A stretch of 64,000 nucleotides of DNA from an uncultured Acetatifactor sp. (GCA_910577235.1 CAJTMX010000023.1:1-64000), one strand, 5' to 3'. Positions 16,197 through 25,276 are shown, numbered from the stretch's first letter. Made by a program: numbers and translations. The notes: generated by a model not told the origin, from the sequence alone.

Positions 16197-17030
16197 TCAA
16201 CTCTTCTCTGAAGTGAAATCCTGTGTATTTTTGCTGACTTCAATAGTCTGATGCAGCGTTGCGAACAGTTCGTTGTAACGCATATTCTTCGCGGTGAAAC
16301 GGATCACATCCGCGTAGAGGCTCAGCGGTATATCCCTGCCCTCAAAGGAAAAGCTCTGACCGTTCATGGCCAGTATCCGGTCTGCGATCTGCCGGGCATA
16401 GGCCTGGTCCTCGCTGGCAGTCAGCATGGCAAACTCGTCTCCGCCGATGCGGAAGACCAGATCCTCCGGGCCGCCGCACATATCCATGCGCCGGGCGGTC
16501 TCGGCGATGGCCAGATCGCCTGCCCTGCGGGAAATCTCATTGATGGGAATCAGCGAACGGATATCACAGCATACAAAGTAACAATCTTTCCGCTCTTTAA
16601 ACAGATCATACAATTCACTGATGTCTACCATTTTTTTTCTACTCATAAACTCATCTCCATAATCAAACTCCGACAAATTCAGCCGGGGACATAGGTCCGC
16701 GAAAGACCGCTCCCGGCGGTACGCGGACGGACTACAGTTCCAGATGGACTCAAAGGCTCTGGTGAAGGATTCATTGCTCTGATAACAGTAGCGCAGAGCG
16801 ATGTCCAGTATGCTGTCTTCGGGACAGTTTAGCAGGTCCTGGGCCGCTCGGGTCAGGCGCCGTTTGATGATATATTCTTTGACGGAATAATGCGCCAGAC
16901 GGCGCAGCATTTTCTGGAGGCTGGAGGGAGAGCAGTAGCATGCCCTTGCCACATCCTCGGCCGTGATATTTTCACACAGATTTTCCTCCATATAACACAG
17001 TGCCAGGTTCAACAGAGTCAGATTGTCCAT
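16197..17030 (-). CDS. AraC-type regulator fused to a GGDEF domain
   Basis: The 277-residue protein joins two domains. Residues about 5-105 are an AraC-type double helix-turn-helix (ITAEDVARACYCSPSSLQKM and SILDIALRYCYQSNESFTRAF, with CSPSAYR). Residues about 130-270 are a GGDEF domain with RIGGDEFAML and an upstream VCCDIRSLIPINE segment that keeps the metal-binding aspartate. The intact GGDEF signature leaves diguanylate cyclase activity possible. It could make cyclic di-GMP under transcriptional control, or use the domain as a nucleotide sensor that controls DNA binding. The ATG at 17030 has an AAAGGA site; the frame extends to a TTG at 17054. The target genes are not known. Confidence 0.82.
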   Translation of the reverse strand: MDNLTLLNLALCYMEENLCENITAEDVARACYCSPSSLQKMLRRLAHYSVKEYIIKRRLTRAAQDLLNCPEDSILDIALRYCYQSNESFTRAFESIWNCSPSAYRRERSFADLCPRLNLSEFDYGDEFMSRKKMVDISELYDLFKERKDCYFVCCDIRSLIPINEISRRAGDLAIAETARRMDMCGGPEDLVFRIGGDEFAMLTASEDQAYARQIADRILAMNGQSFSFEGRDIPLSLYADVIRFTAKNMRYNELFATLHQTIEVSKNTQDFTSEKS

Positions 17031-17244
17031 ACATATATTATCCTTTCTGATCAAAATGTGGCAGAGCGTTTCCGGCCCGGCAATTCCGCGGACGGGGCTG
17101 CCACGATAAAAAAGGTTCGACGTCGTATTATAAAGATATCATATTTTTGGCGGAGGGGCTTGATATTTTCAATCTGCTTGATATTTTTCGGATTTTCCAG
17201 TACACTAAGTTTGGATACGGAACATCCGGATACTGATTGGTGTA

Positions 17245-17269
17245 ATATCACAGGTGAAACCTGTGATAT
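17245..17269. promoter_or_regulatory. 25-bp perfect palindrome in the 17031-17403 intergenic region
   Basis: ATATCACAGGT (17245-17255) and ACCTGTGATAT (17259-17269) are exact inverted copies with a GAA spacer. No T-run follows. It lies between the divergent AraC-GGDEF gene and the VWA-like operon, so it may be an operator for either one. I see nothing else of note in the 370-bp region. Confidence 0.55.
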
Positions 17270-17403
17270 GCGGGCAGAGGAAAATCTGAATCCGGCGGCT
17301 CATATACCAATTGGTGCAATGGCGTAGTCGATTTAGCAACTGCAGGTATGCGTGGAGAGATAAGCTTGCAGCTGCGTGAACGGTAAGGCGGGAGGAGTGT
17401 AAA

Positions 17404-18693
17404 TTGGCGAGGAGCCCGGAAGATAGCGATATGAAACAGAAGATCGGAAAGCTGGCGGAAGAAGTGCTGGCGCTGTCCAGGGACAATATTCTGGTGTCCC
17501 TGAGATTCCTTGATGTGGCGCTGCTGGGTCTTGTCTGGCAGGAGAGAGCGTCTATCGGCTGCATGGCCACGGATGGCAGCACCGTGTGGTATGATCCCGA
17601 ACATATACTGCGGCTGTACCGCCGGGACCCCCGGCTGGTGACCCGCAGTATGCTGCACCTGCTGCTGCACTGCATCTTTTATCACGGGTTTGCCTATGAC
17701 AGAGTGGAGCGTGAGCTGTGGGATATGGCGTCGGATATGGCGGTGGAGAGCGTGATCCTGGAGATGGACCTGCCCATGGCCGGCCTGGACACGGACGGGG
17801 AGGCGGAGGCAAAACTGCGAGTGTGGCGGGAGGACGTGGGAGCTTTGACGGCGGAACGCATCTACAGATATATGAAACACAATCCCGTCAGCCCCCGGGA
17901 GCGCCAGGAACTGACGGCGTTGTTTTACCGGGACGACCATGGGCGGTGGATGCCTGAAGGGGAGATTCAGATGACGCCCCAGCAGTGGAAGAAGATAAGC
18001 GAGCGGGTCAAAGCGGACCTGAAATCTTTTACCAAAAGCAAGACAGGCACCCAGGGACTGGAAAAGAATCTGGCGGAAGCCACCCGGGATAAGTACGATT
18101 ACGGCGCGATACTGAAACGTTTTACGGTCATGGGGGAAGACATGACGGTGAATGACGAGGAGTTTGACTATATCTATTACACCTACGGGCTTGAGCGCTA
18201 CGGCAATATGCCGCTGATCGAACCGCTGGAGTATAAGGATGCCAAAAAGGTGAAAGAGTTCGTCATCGCGCTGGACACCTCCGCCTCCTGCCGGGGGCCG
18301 GTGGTAAAGGCGTTTTTAAACAAAACATACTCTCTGCTGAAAGGCTCGGAAAATTTTTTTACAAAAATAAACGTGCATATCATTCAGTGCGATAATGAGG
18401 TGCAGAGCGATACGAAAATAACCTGCGACGAGGATTTTCAGCAGTTCATGGCCCACGGCAAACTGCAGGGATTCGGAGCCACGGATTTCCGTCCGGTGTT
18501 CGATTACGTGGACAGACTGCTGGAGCAGGGAGAGTTTGACAATCTGAAAGGGCTTATCTATTTTACCGACGGCTACGGCATATACCCGGAGAGGATGCCG
18601 GGCTATGATGTGATTTTCGCGTTTTTGGAGGAAGACGAGGGGCGCCGCAGCGTACCCCCCTGGAGTATGAAAGTTATAATAGAAGAGGAATAG
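17404..18693 (+). CDS. VWA-like and metallopeptidase-like domain protein (DUF2201 type)
   Basis: The 429-residue protein has an N-terminal putative metallopeptidase domain (residues about 10-230). A histidine stretch, HLLLHCIFYHG, occupies the place of the metal-binding helix, and SDMAVESVI follows. The C-terminal VWA-like domain begins near residue 285 with FVIALDTSASCRG, the DxSxS start of a metal-ion-dependent adhesion site, and ends with GLIYFTDGYG. A GGGAGGAG site six bases before TTG at 17404 fixes a TTG start. Twelve bases after its stop begins a MoxR-type ATPase. MoxR and VWA proteins generally form chaperone-like pairs that insert metals or remodel a partner; the partner here is unknown. 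Confidence 0.82.
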   Translation: MARSPEDSDMKQKIGKLAEEVLALSRDNILVSLRFLDVALLGLVWQERASIGCMATDGSTVWYDPEHILRLYRRDPRLVTRSMLHLLLHCIFYHGFAYDRVERELWDMASDMAVESVILEMDLPMAGLDTDGEAEAKLRVWREDVGALTAERIYRYMKHNPVSPRERQELTALFYRDDHGRWMPEGEIQMTPQQWKKISERVKADLKSFTKSKTGTQGLEKNLAEATRDKYDYGAILKRFTVMGEDMTVNDEEFDYIYYTYGLERYGNMPLIEPLEYKDAKKVKEFVIALDTSASCRGPVVKAFLNKTYSLLKGSENFFTKINVHIIQCDNEVQSDTKITCDEDFQQFMAHGKLQGFGATDFRPVFDYVDRLLEQGEFDNLKGLIYFTDGYGIYPERMPGYDVIFAFLEEDEGRRSVPPWSMKVIIEEE

Positions 18694-18704
18694 GTGGAGG
18701 GCAT

Positions 18705-20270
18705 ATGAACATTAAACAGGCAAAGGAGTATATCAAGAACTCCGTGAACATATATCTGAAAAAGGATGAGTTTGGCGAGTACTGTATTCCGGTGGTGCGC
18801 CAGCGTCCTATTTTTCTGCTGGGCGCGCCGGGGATCGGCAAGACGGCGGTGATGGAGCAGATCGCCCAGGAGATGGGGATCGCGCTGGTATCCTACTCCA
18901 TGACCCATCACACGCGCCAGTCGGCGCTGGGCCTGCCGTTTATCGCCCACAAGACTTACGGAGGGCAGGAGTACGACATCTCCGAATATACCATGAGCGA
19001 GATCATCGCGGCCATCTATGAGACTATGGAGGAGAGCGGCATCCGGGAGGGTATCCTGTTTCTGGACGAGATTAACTGCGTGTCAGAGACTTTGGCTCCC
19101 GCCATGCTCCAGTTTTTGCAGTACAAGATATTCGGGCGGCACAGGGTGCCGGAGGGATGGGTCATCGTCACCGCGGGAAACCCGCCGGAGTACAACAAGT
19201 CCGTGCGGGAATTCGACGTGGTGACCATGGACCGGCTGAAGGTCATGGAGGTGGAGGCAGACTACCGCACCTGGAAAGAATACGCGCTGGAGCGCCATCT
19301 TCACGGCGCGGTGCTGAATTTTCTGGATCTGAAAAAGGAGTATTTTTATCATATGGAGATCACCGCCAAGGGGCGCAGTTATGTGACGGCCCGCGGATGG
19401 GAGGACTTATCCCAGATATTGCAGCACTATGAGGAGGAGAGTCTAAACGTGGACGAAACTCTGGTGGGACAGTATATCCGCAACGATAAGATCGTCCGGG
19501 AATTTACCGCCTACTATGATCTGTACCAAAAATACCAGAAGGACTACCGGATACAGGAGATTCTGGAGGGCAGACCCACCGTACAGGCCATAGCCCGTGC
19601 CAAGGCGGCTGCCTTTGACGAAAGGCTGTCCCTGGTGGGGATGCTGCTGGACCGGATGCTGGCGGATATGCAGGAGGTCATGGAGCAGGCGGCCTGCCTC
19701 ACCGATACCCGCGCCCTGTTGCTGGCGGTGAAGAACACGGTGACCGAGGATACCCGGCCCGAGCAGGTGGCGGCCTATTTGGAGCAGCTGGTGGTGAAAA
19801 AGAGGGAGCAGATGTTGGCTTTGGACAGGGCAGGGACCTTGTCAGGGGAGGACAGAAAAAAGAGCAAGAAGGTGCTGCTGTTTCTGGAACAGTCCCGCAG
19901 GGCGGTGATGACCGGAGGATTGGGAGGCACTGCAAACTGGGACGGGCCGGAGCAGTCTGGCGCAGCCGGCGGTGGAGAAAAGGCTTTTGCGGTAGTCCGG
20001 GAGCGGTATGAGGCGGCGGTATCCGCCATGAAACGGGATACGGAGCGGGTGCAACGGGAACTGCATAACCTCTTTTCGTTTGCCCAGGAGGCTTTCGCGG
20101 AGGGCAATGAAATGCTGATCCTGGTGACCCAGTTGACTGTGAGCAGCGCCGGGGCCGGATTTATCGCCACATTTGGCAGTGAAGATTATCAGCGATTCAG
20201 TCAGGATCTGATGCTTGCCCAGCGCCAGAGCCGGATACAGGGGCAGATCGCGCAGCTGAAACTGGAGTGA
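18705..20270 (+). CDS. MoxR-type AAA+ ATPase
   Basis: A 521-residue ATPase with Walker A GAPGIGKT (residues about 43-50), Walker B GILFLDEIN, and the sensor-like GWVIVTAGNPPEYN. The order fits the MoxR/RavA branch of AAA+ proteins. The C-terminal 200 residues are largely helical, with a glycine-rich stretch near 420, and are not assigned. It is the second gene of a tight operon after the VWA-like gene, on a GGTGGAGG site. The usual model is that the ATPase uses ATP to remodel a target recruited by the VWA partner. Confidence 0.85.
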   Translation: MNIKQAKEYIKNSVNIYLKKDEFGEYCIPVVRQRPIFLLGAPGIGKTAVMEQIAQEMGIALVSYSMTHHTRQSALGLPFIAHKTYGGQEYDISEYTMSEIIAAIYETMEESGIREGILFLDEINCVSETLAPAMLQFLQYKIFGRHRVPEGWVIVTAGNPPEYNKSVREFDVVTMDRLKVMEVEADYRTWKEYALERHLHGAVLNFLDLKKEYFYHMEITAKGRSYVTARGWEDLSQILQHYEEESLNVDETLVGQYIRNDKIVREFTAYYDLYQKYQKDYRIQEILEGRPTVQAIARAKAAAFDERLSLVGMLLDRMLADMQEVMEQAACLTDTRALLLAVKNTVTEDTRPEQVAAYLEQLVVKKREQMLALDRAGTLSGEDRKKSKKVLLFLEQSRRAVMTGGLGGTANWDGPEQSGAAGGGEKAFAVVRERYEAAVSAMKRDTERVQRELHNLFSFAQEAFAEGNEMLILVTQLTVSSAGAGFIATFGSEDYQRFSQDLMLAQRQSRIQGQIAQLKLE

Positions 20271-20280
20271 AGACAGAGAG

Positions 20281-21195
20281 ATGAAAGAATATGAGTATGA
20301 CACGGGCAACGGCTGCCTGAGATATACTGTAGAGCCGGACGGAATCTGTATAAGCGGATGGCAGGGAAACGGGCGCACGGTCAGAGTGCCGGAGCAGATA
20401 GAGGGACAGGCGGTGACCGGCGTTGGCAGCAAGGCCTTTCTCAGCAAAAAGAATCTGCGGGAGATAGAGCTGCCTGCAGGGCTGCGCAGTCTGGGCGACT
20501 GGGCTTTTGCCTACTGTGGTAATCTGGAGCGGGTCACGATTTCTGCCGAATGTTCTCAAATGGGAAAATCACTGTTTCTGGATTGTGAGAAACTTGGCTG
20601 TATATCCGGAGTCCGCCGCGGTGAAGACGGAGTGAGGGAGGCCTGGCCGGCGGCTTGCGGGCAGCTGCTCGCGGCGGCTGTTACAAAGTTGGAGGCCTAT
20701 TATCTGCTGGAGCCCGGAGCGGTGGGCAGCGGGGAGTGGCTCAGAAAGTGGGATGCCCGTCTGGAGGCGGTGATGAGGGCCGATGACGGGGAAGGGTATT
20801 TTAAACAAGTGCTATGCGGTGAAGAGGACTACGGCAGCACGGATATGGAGGCATATCTGCGGGCCGCAAGACAGAAAAAGGTCAGGCTTGCGATGCTGCG
20901 GCTTGAGTGCGATCAAGGGCTTGCGTCTGCCATGCGGCATTATCTGGAGCAGTATCTGCTGACACATACCAAGGGCTGTGAGAGCGAGGAGAGCTGGCAG
21001 GTGATACTGGCCCAGGGGGAGACCAGCCCGCAGTATGTGCAACTGTTTCTGCGGCTGGGCTGCGCCGGAAGGGAGAATATAGAGGCTATGATACAGCAGA
21101 TGGGGGAGGATCAGCCCCAGCTGCGGGCGGCGTTTTTGCGCTATCAGCAGGAACAGTTGGGACATGGAGACTTTTTCCAGGGGTTATCCCTGTGA
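20281..21195 (+). CDS. Leucine-rich-repeat (BspA-like) protein in the MoxR operon
   Basis: The N-terminal 110 residues carry LRR_5 (BspA) type repeats: VRVPEQIEGQAVTGVGSKAF, then LREIELPAGLRSLGDWAFAYC and LERVTISAECSQMGKSLFLDC. The remaining 190 residues are helical and unassigned. There is no signal peptide, so unlike most BspA-type proteins it appears to be cytoplasmic. It begins 10 bp after the ATPase stop and completes a three-gene operon. A target-recognition or scaffold role for the MoxR/VWA pair is a reasonable inference. Confidence 0.7.
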   Translation: MKEYEYDTGNGCLRYTVEPDGICISGWQGNGRTVRVPEQIEGQAVTGVGSKAFLSKKNLREIELPAGLRSLGDWAFAYCGNLERVTISAECSQMGKSLFLDCEKLGCISGVRRGEDGVREAWPAACGQLLAAAVTKLEAYYLLEPGAVGSGEWLRKWDARLEAVMRADDGEGYFKQVLCGEEDYGSTDMEAYLRAARQKKVRLAMLRLECDQGLASAMRHYLEQYLLTHTKGCESEESWQVILAQGETSPQYVQLFLRLGCAGRENIEAMIQQMGEDQPQLRAAFLRYQQEQLGHGDFFQGLSL

Positions 21196-21224
21196 GGCAA
21201 TCCCTCGAAAATATACCGAAACGG

Positions 21225-21252
21225 TTGCGGCCCCGGAAAAAAGTGGTATAAT
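21225..21252 (+). promoter_or_regulatory. Sigma-A promoter for the UDP-sugar pyrophosphorylase gene
   Basis: TTGCGG (21225-21230), 16 bp, TATAAT (21247-21252), about 110 bp upstream of the start codon. Confidence 0.6.
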
Positions 21253-21363
21253 GTTCGGAAAGGGCAGAGATCCCAAACCCCGATTCCGGCGCCTGAGGGT
21301 TGCCAGTACAGGAACAAAGCTGCAAACATATAAGGAATCTTTTAAAGAAAGAAGGAAATTGCT

Positions 21364-22590
21364 ATGACATTGGCAGAAGCAAAACAGAAACTGGCACGGT
21401 ATGGTCAGGAGCATGTGCTGAAGTATTACGAGGAGTTGGACGAGGAGGGCCGGGAGGCGCTGCTGACCCAGATCGGGGAGACAGATATGAGCGTTTTAGC
21501 CTCCTGTAAGAACAGGCAGGAGCTGGTCAGTAAAGGAGAGATTACTCCGCTGTCGGCGATGGAGCTGGACGAGATCAACGCCAGCAGACCGCATTTTATG
21601 GCGACGGGCCTTACAGCGATCCGCGACGGCAAGGTGGGCGCGGTGCTGCTGGCGGGCGGTATGGGCACCCGGCTTGGCTCCGACAATCCCAAATGTATGT
21701 ACAATGTGGGCATAAACAGGGAGTTGTACATCTTTGAATGTCTGGTTAACAATATGATGGATGTGGTGAGACTGAGCGGCACCTGGTTCCATCTCTTTGT
21801 TATGACCAGTGAGAAGAACAACGACATAACCATACAGTTTATGAAAGAAAAGCAGTTTTTCGGTTACAATCCCGAGTTCGTGCATTTCTTCAAGCAGGAG
21901 ATGGCGGCGGCCACGGATTATGAGGGCAGGATCTACCTGGAGGAGAAAGGCAGGCTGGCAACCTCGCCTAACGGAAACGGCGGCTGGTTCATCTCCATGA
22001 AAAACGCGGGTCTGCTGGATCTGGTAAAAGGAGAAGGAATAGAGTGGATCAATGTCTTTGCCGTGGACAATGTGCTGCAGCGCATCGCCGATCCCTGCTT
22101 TGTGGGCGCCACTATCGAGAGAAATTGTGACGTGGGCGCCAAGGTAGTGCGCAAGAACGCGCCGGATGAAAAAGTGGGCGTAATGTGTCTGGAGGACGGC
22201 AGACCTTCCATCGTGGAATACTACGATCTCACCCAGGAACTGATGGACGCCAGAGATGAGAAGGGAAATCCGGCGTATAACTTCGGCGTCATCCTCAATT
22301 ACCTGTTCAGGGTATCCGCTCTGGAACAGCTTTTAGACGGCAAGCTGCCGCTTCATATCGTGGAGAAAAAGATTCCCTGTCTGGATGAAAACGGGGAGCT
22401 GTATAAGCCCCAGGAGCCTAACGGATACAAGTATGAGAATCTGGTGCTGGATATGATTCACCAGATGGACAGCTGCCTGCCCTATGAGGTGGAGAGAAAC
22501 AGGGAGTTTGCCCCCATCAAGAACAAGACAGGCATCGACTCGGTGGAGAGCGCCCGGGCCCTGCTGCAGGAAAACGGAGTGGAACTGTAA
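21364..22590 (+). CDS. UDPGP-family UDP-sugar pyrophosphorylase
   Basis: A 408-residue nucleotidyltransferase of the eukaryote-like UDPGP family. VLLAGGMGTRLGSDNPK (residues about 97-113) is the nucleotide-binding loop, and HLFVMTSEKN and EWINVFAVDNVL are the later family blocks. Such enzymes join UTP with a sugar 1-phosphate (N-acetylglucosamine or glucose/galactose) to give a UDP-sugar. The family does not reveal which sugar is preferred. The galE gene follows 74 bp downstream on the same strand, so the pair may supply UDP-hexoses for envelope polysaccharide. An AGAAAGAAGG site precedes the ATG. Confidence 0.85.
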   Translation: MTLAEAKQKLARYGQEHVLKYYEELDEEGREALLTQIGETDMSVLASCKNRQELVSKGEITPLSAMELDEINASRPHFMATGLTAIRDGKVGAVLLAGGMGTRLGSDNPKCMYNVGINRELYIFECLVNNMMDVVRLSGTWFHLFVMTSEKNNDITIQFMKEKQFFGYNPEFVHFFKQEMAAATDYEGRIYLEEKGRLATSPNGNGGWFISMKNAGLLDLVKGEGIEWINVFAVDNVLQRIADPCFVGATIERNCDVGAKVVRKNAPDEKVGVMCLEDGRPSIVEYYDLTQELMDARDEKGNPAYNFGVILNYLFRVSALEQLLDGKLPLHIVEKKIPCLDENGELYKPQEPNGYKYENLVLDMIHQMDSCLPYEVERNREFAPIKNKTGIDSVESARALLQENGVEL

Positions 22591-22664
22591 CGAAATATGA
22601 GTTGCTTATGGGATATAAACTACGGTTGACGGAAAAGAAATCAGGCAGGAAAGGGGTAAATATT

Positions 22665-23681
22665 ATGAAAATAATGGTTACAGGCGGCGCGGGGTATATC
22701 GGTAGCCATACAGTGGTGGAGTTGCAGAACGCAGGCCATGAGGCGGTGGTGCTGGACAATCTGAGCAATTCCAGCGAAAAAGTTCTTAAGCGGGTGGAAA
22801 AGCTGACGGGAAAAGCTGTGCCCTTCTATAAGGCGGACATTCTGGACAGGGAGGCTTTGGAAAAAATATTTGAGAAGGAAAAACCTGACGCGGTGATTCA
22901 TTTTGCAGGGCTGAAAGCGGTTGCCGAGTCTGTGGCGAAACCCTGGGAATACTATGAGAACAATATTTCCGGTACATTGACTCTGGTGGATGTGATGAGG
23001 AAACACGGCGTCAAAAATATCATCTTTTCCTCCAGCGCCACCGTGTATGGCGATCCGGCCTTTGTGCCCATTACGGAGGAATGTCCCAAAGGGCAGTGTA
23101 CCAATCCGTATGGCTGGACCAAGTCCATGCTGGAGCAGATACTTATGGACATTCAGAAGGCAGACCCGGAGTGGAATGTGATCCTGCTGCGGTACTTTAA
23201 TCCCATCGGAGCGCATAAAAGCGGTACCATCGGCGAGAATCCCAATGGTGTCCCCAACAATCTGATGCCCTATATAACCCAGGTCGCTGTGGGAAAACGC
23301 CCGGAGCTGAGCGTGTATGGCAATGACTATGACACACCGGACGGCACAGGCGTGCGGGATTATATCCATGTGGTAGATCTAGCTCTGGGACATGTGAAAG
23401 CCCTTAAGATGATTCAGGAGAAGGCCGGCCTGAAGATATATAATCTGGGAACGGGTATGGGCTACAGCGTGCTGGATGTAGTAAAGAACTTTGAGGAGGC
23501 CAGCGGAGTAAAGATACCTTATGTTATAAAGGGCCGCCGCCCCGGAGATATCGCTGCCTGCTATGCCCAGGCAGACCGGGCCAAAGAGGAACTGGGCTGG
23601 GAGGCCCGGTACGGTATCCTGGAGATGTGCGCAGACTCCTGGAGATGGCAGAGCCAGAATCCCAACGGATATGAAGAGTAG
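22665..23681 (+). CDS. galE: UDP-glucose 4-epimerase
   Basis: The 338-residue protein is a short-chain dehydrogenase-fold epimerase: MKIMVTGGAGYIGSHTV is the NAD-binding loop, FSSSATVYG has the catalytic Ser/Thr, and NPYGWTKSMLEQ has the Y-x3-K pair. VRDYIHVVDLA and the late RPGDIAACYA block are typical of GalE. It interconverts UDP-glucose and UDP-galactose (or the N-acetyl forms). The ATG at 22665 follows an AGGAAAGGGG site; the longer frame from 22602 is not needed. It probably shares a transcript with the pyrophosphorylase upstream. Confidence 0.93.
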   Translation: MKIMVTGGAGYIGSHTVVELQNAGHEAVVLDNLSNSSEKVLKRVEKLTGKAVPFYKADILDREALEKIFEKEKPDAVIHFAGLKAVAESVAKPWEYYENNISGTLTLVDVMRKHGVKNIIFSSSATVYGDPAFVPITEECPKGQCTNPYGWTKSMLEQILMDIQKADPEWNVILLRYFNPIGAHKSGTIGENPNGVPNNLMPYITQVAVGKRPELSVYGNDYDTPDGTGVRDYIHVVDLALGHVKALKMIQEKAGLKIYNLGTGMGYSVLDVVKNFEEASGVKIPYVIKGRRPGDIAACYAQADRAKEELGWEARYGILEMCADSWRWQSQNPNGYEE

Positions 23682-23740
23682 GCCATTGCGAAACCCGGTT
23701 GCTGTACGAGTGTCATTGTTCACATTGTATACTTAGGCGC

Positions 23741-23829
23741 AGGCACGCTCCGCCGCGTTCTCGCCGTAGCGGTACCGCGGGTGGCGGCAACCCCGGTACC
23801 CACGGTTCGCGGCGCAACTGCTTTGCGCC
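23741..23829. repeat. GC-rich palindrome block downstream of galE
   Basis: This stretch is far richer in GC than its surroundings. It contains the palindrome GCGGTACCGC (23769-23778), a second GGTACC at 23795-23800, and a perfect hairpin GGCGCAA/TTGCGCC with a 5-base loop (23811-23829). Short frames on both strands look like composition artefacts. It may be an extragenic palindromic repeat. Apart from this block and the terminator, the 23682-24234 region shows only the hairpin before the Rpn gene. Confidence 0.45.
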
Positions 23830-23934
23830 ATGTCTGCTTATGGTACATACAATATACACAATTCGTTACTGGCAAAATCACAGTTTTGCTAAGGCTTGAA
23901 TTATGAAGAGAAAGAAAAGGAATGAGATCCTCCC

Positions 23935-23966
23935 GCATCCCCTGTGTTTTTAGGGGATGCTTTTTT
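23935..23966 (+). terminator. Rho-independent terminator
   Basis: GCATCCCCT (23935-23943) pairs with AGGGGATGC (23952-23960), then six T. It ends any transcript from galE. Confidence 0.88.
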
Positions 23967-24190
23967 GCACTGAATTTAAATTTTACTATATTATTTTTGC
24001 TACATTATCCTTGCAAAAAAACAAGATTTATGTTACCATGCATTTGAAAGCAAAAGATTTCCCGGGTGGAAACCCATTTAGCGCGGACAGCGCATCTTGA
24101 ACTTCTATGTTCTCTTTAGAAATCCTGCTTTTATTACCCAATTAATATTATTATACCGGCAGGAGCGGAGCGTGGAAGGCAGTCTGTAAT

Positions 24191-24226
24191 CCTTTGTCTT
24201 TTTCTCCTGCGGCAAAGACAAGGAGG
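24191..24226 (+). promoter_or_regulatory. Hairpin overlapping the Rpn gene's ribosome binding site
   Basis: CCTTTGTCTTT (24191-24201) pairs with AAAGACAAGG (24214-24223), with one bulged T. The right arm contains the first half of the AAGGAGG site (24220-24226) for the ATG at 24235. The loop also holds CTCCT, complementary to AGGAG. Translation is therefore likely to be restrained. Confidence 0.5.
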
Positions 24227-24234
24227 ATGCGAGA

Positions 24235-25257
24235 ATGGCGTCAAAGCGGAGAAAAGCGGATGCCGCAGAAAAAGCGGCAGATACTACAAAAATGGGCGAT
24301 TATCCCCTGCCTCAGGGGTACAGGGATGTAAGCAACCAGGAGATATTTAAGAACCATGTGCTATGCGCGCAGTTTCTGAGGGATTACAGTAACTGCAAAA
24401 TGCTGGCGGATGTCCAGCCGGAGGATATTGAAGATATTTCGGAACGTTTCACCAGCATTATGGGAACAAAAGTCGAGGGGGATACGATCAAGAGGATACG
24501 GCTGAAAAATCCCCACGGTGAGGATAATGAACTCTACGCGGTGTCATTGATTGAACATAAAAGTGATGTGGACTATGACGTAGCCATGCAGCTTTTGCAT
24601 TATATAAGCAATATCTGGAGGGACTATGCCAGAAACAGACGCTACCAGACAGAAAACGGAGATTGGGTGGAAGCCAATAAGGCAAAATCGTTTCGCTATC
24701 CCCCGATCCTGCCCATCGTATATTATGAGGGTACTGGCAGATGGACCGCAGGGATGCAGCTGCGGGACAGGGTATTGACGGTAGAGGGACTGGAGGAGTA
24801 TATTCCGGATTTTGCCTATCATCTAGTAGGAATCAGAGACTTTGATAACGCGCAGTTACTGGACAAAGCGGACGAGATGTCGCTGATCATGCTGCTGAAT
24901 AAGATTCAGACGGCGGAGGACCTGCACAGGATGTTGGATGCGCCCGGAGAATTGATCAACCGTATAGTCAACAATTCACCGGAAAACGTGCTGGATATAA
25001 TTTTAGACGTGGTATATCTACTCTGCCGCAAGGTGAATATACCGGGTGATGAAACCCGTGAAATATTGTCTCAGCTGAAGGAGGGAAGGAATATGGGCTA
25101 CTTGTTTGAAAACATGGAACATATGGACATTCAGGAGGAGAGGAGAAAAACCCGGGAGGCCAGGGAAGAGCTGCAGCAAAAGGTGGCGGAACTTGAGCGG
25201 ACTAGAGCAGAGCTGGCGCAGATTAAGGCCCAGCTCGAAGAAGTGTCGAAACGTTAA
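24235..25257 (+). CDS. Rpn family PD-(D/E)XK nuclease/putative transposase
   Basis: The 340-residue protein belongs to the Rpn (recombination-promoting nuclease, YhgA-like) group. The core has NQEIFKNHVLCAQFLRDY near the start and YAVSLIEHKSDVDYDVAMQL, whose E-x-K fits a PD-(D/E)XK nuclease site. PPILPIVYYEGTGRWTAG is a family block. The C-terminal 40 residues are a charged coiled-coil. E. coli Rpn proteins cut DNA and promote RecA-independent recombination. The gene stands alone between a terminator and a bidirectional terminator, and a hairpin covers its ribosome binding site, as might be wanted for a DNA-damaging product. Confidence 0.8.
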   Translation: MASKRRKADAAEKAADTTKMGDYPLPQGYRDVSNQEIFKNHVLCAQFLRDYSNCKMLADVQPEDIEDISERFTSIMGTKVEGDTIKRIRLKNPHGEDNELYAVSLIEHKSDVDYDVAMQLLHYISNIWRDYARNRRYQTENGDWVEANKAKSFRYPPILPIVYYEGTGRWTAGMQLRDRVLTVEGLEEYIPDFAYHLVGIRDFDNAQLLDKADEMSLIMLLNKIQTAEDLHRMLDAPGELINRIVNNSPENVLDIILDVVYLLCRKVNIPGDETREILSQLKEGRNMGYLFENMEHMDIQEERRKTREAREELQQKVAELERTRAELAQIKAQLEEVSKR

Positions 25258-25276
25258 AGGCAGTATCAAGCTGCAA

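Noticed and set aside
23699..23938. Short frames on both strands downstream of galE
   Set aside because: Formed by the GC-rich palindrome block; residues are low complexity and unlike any protein family.
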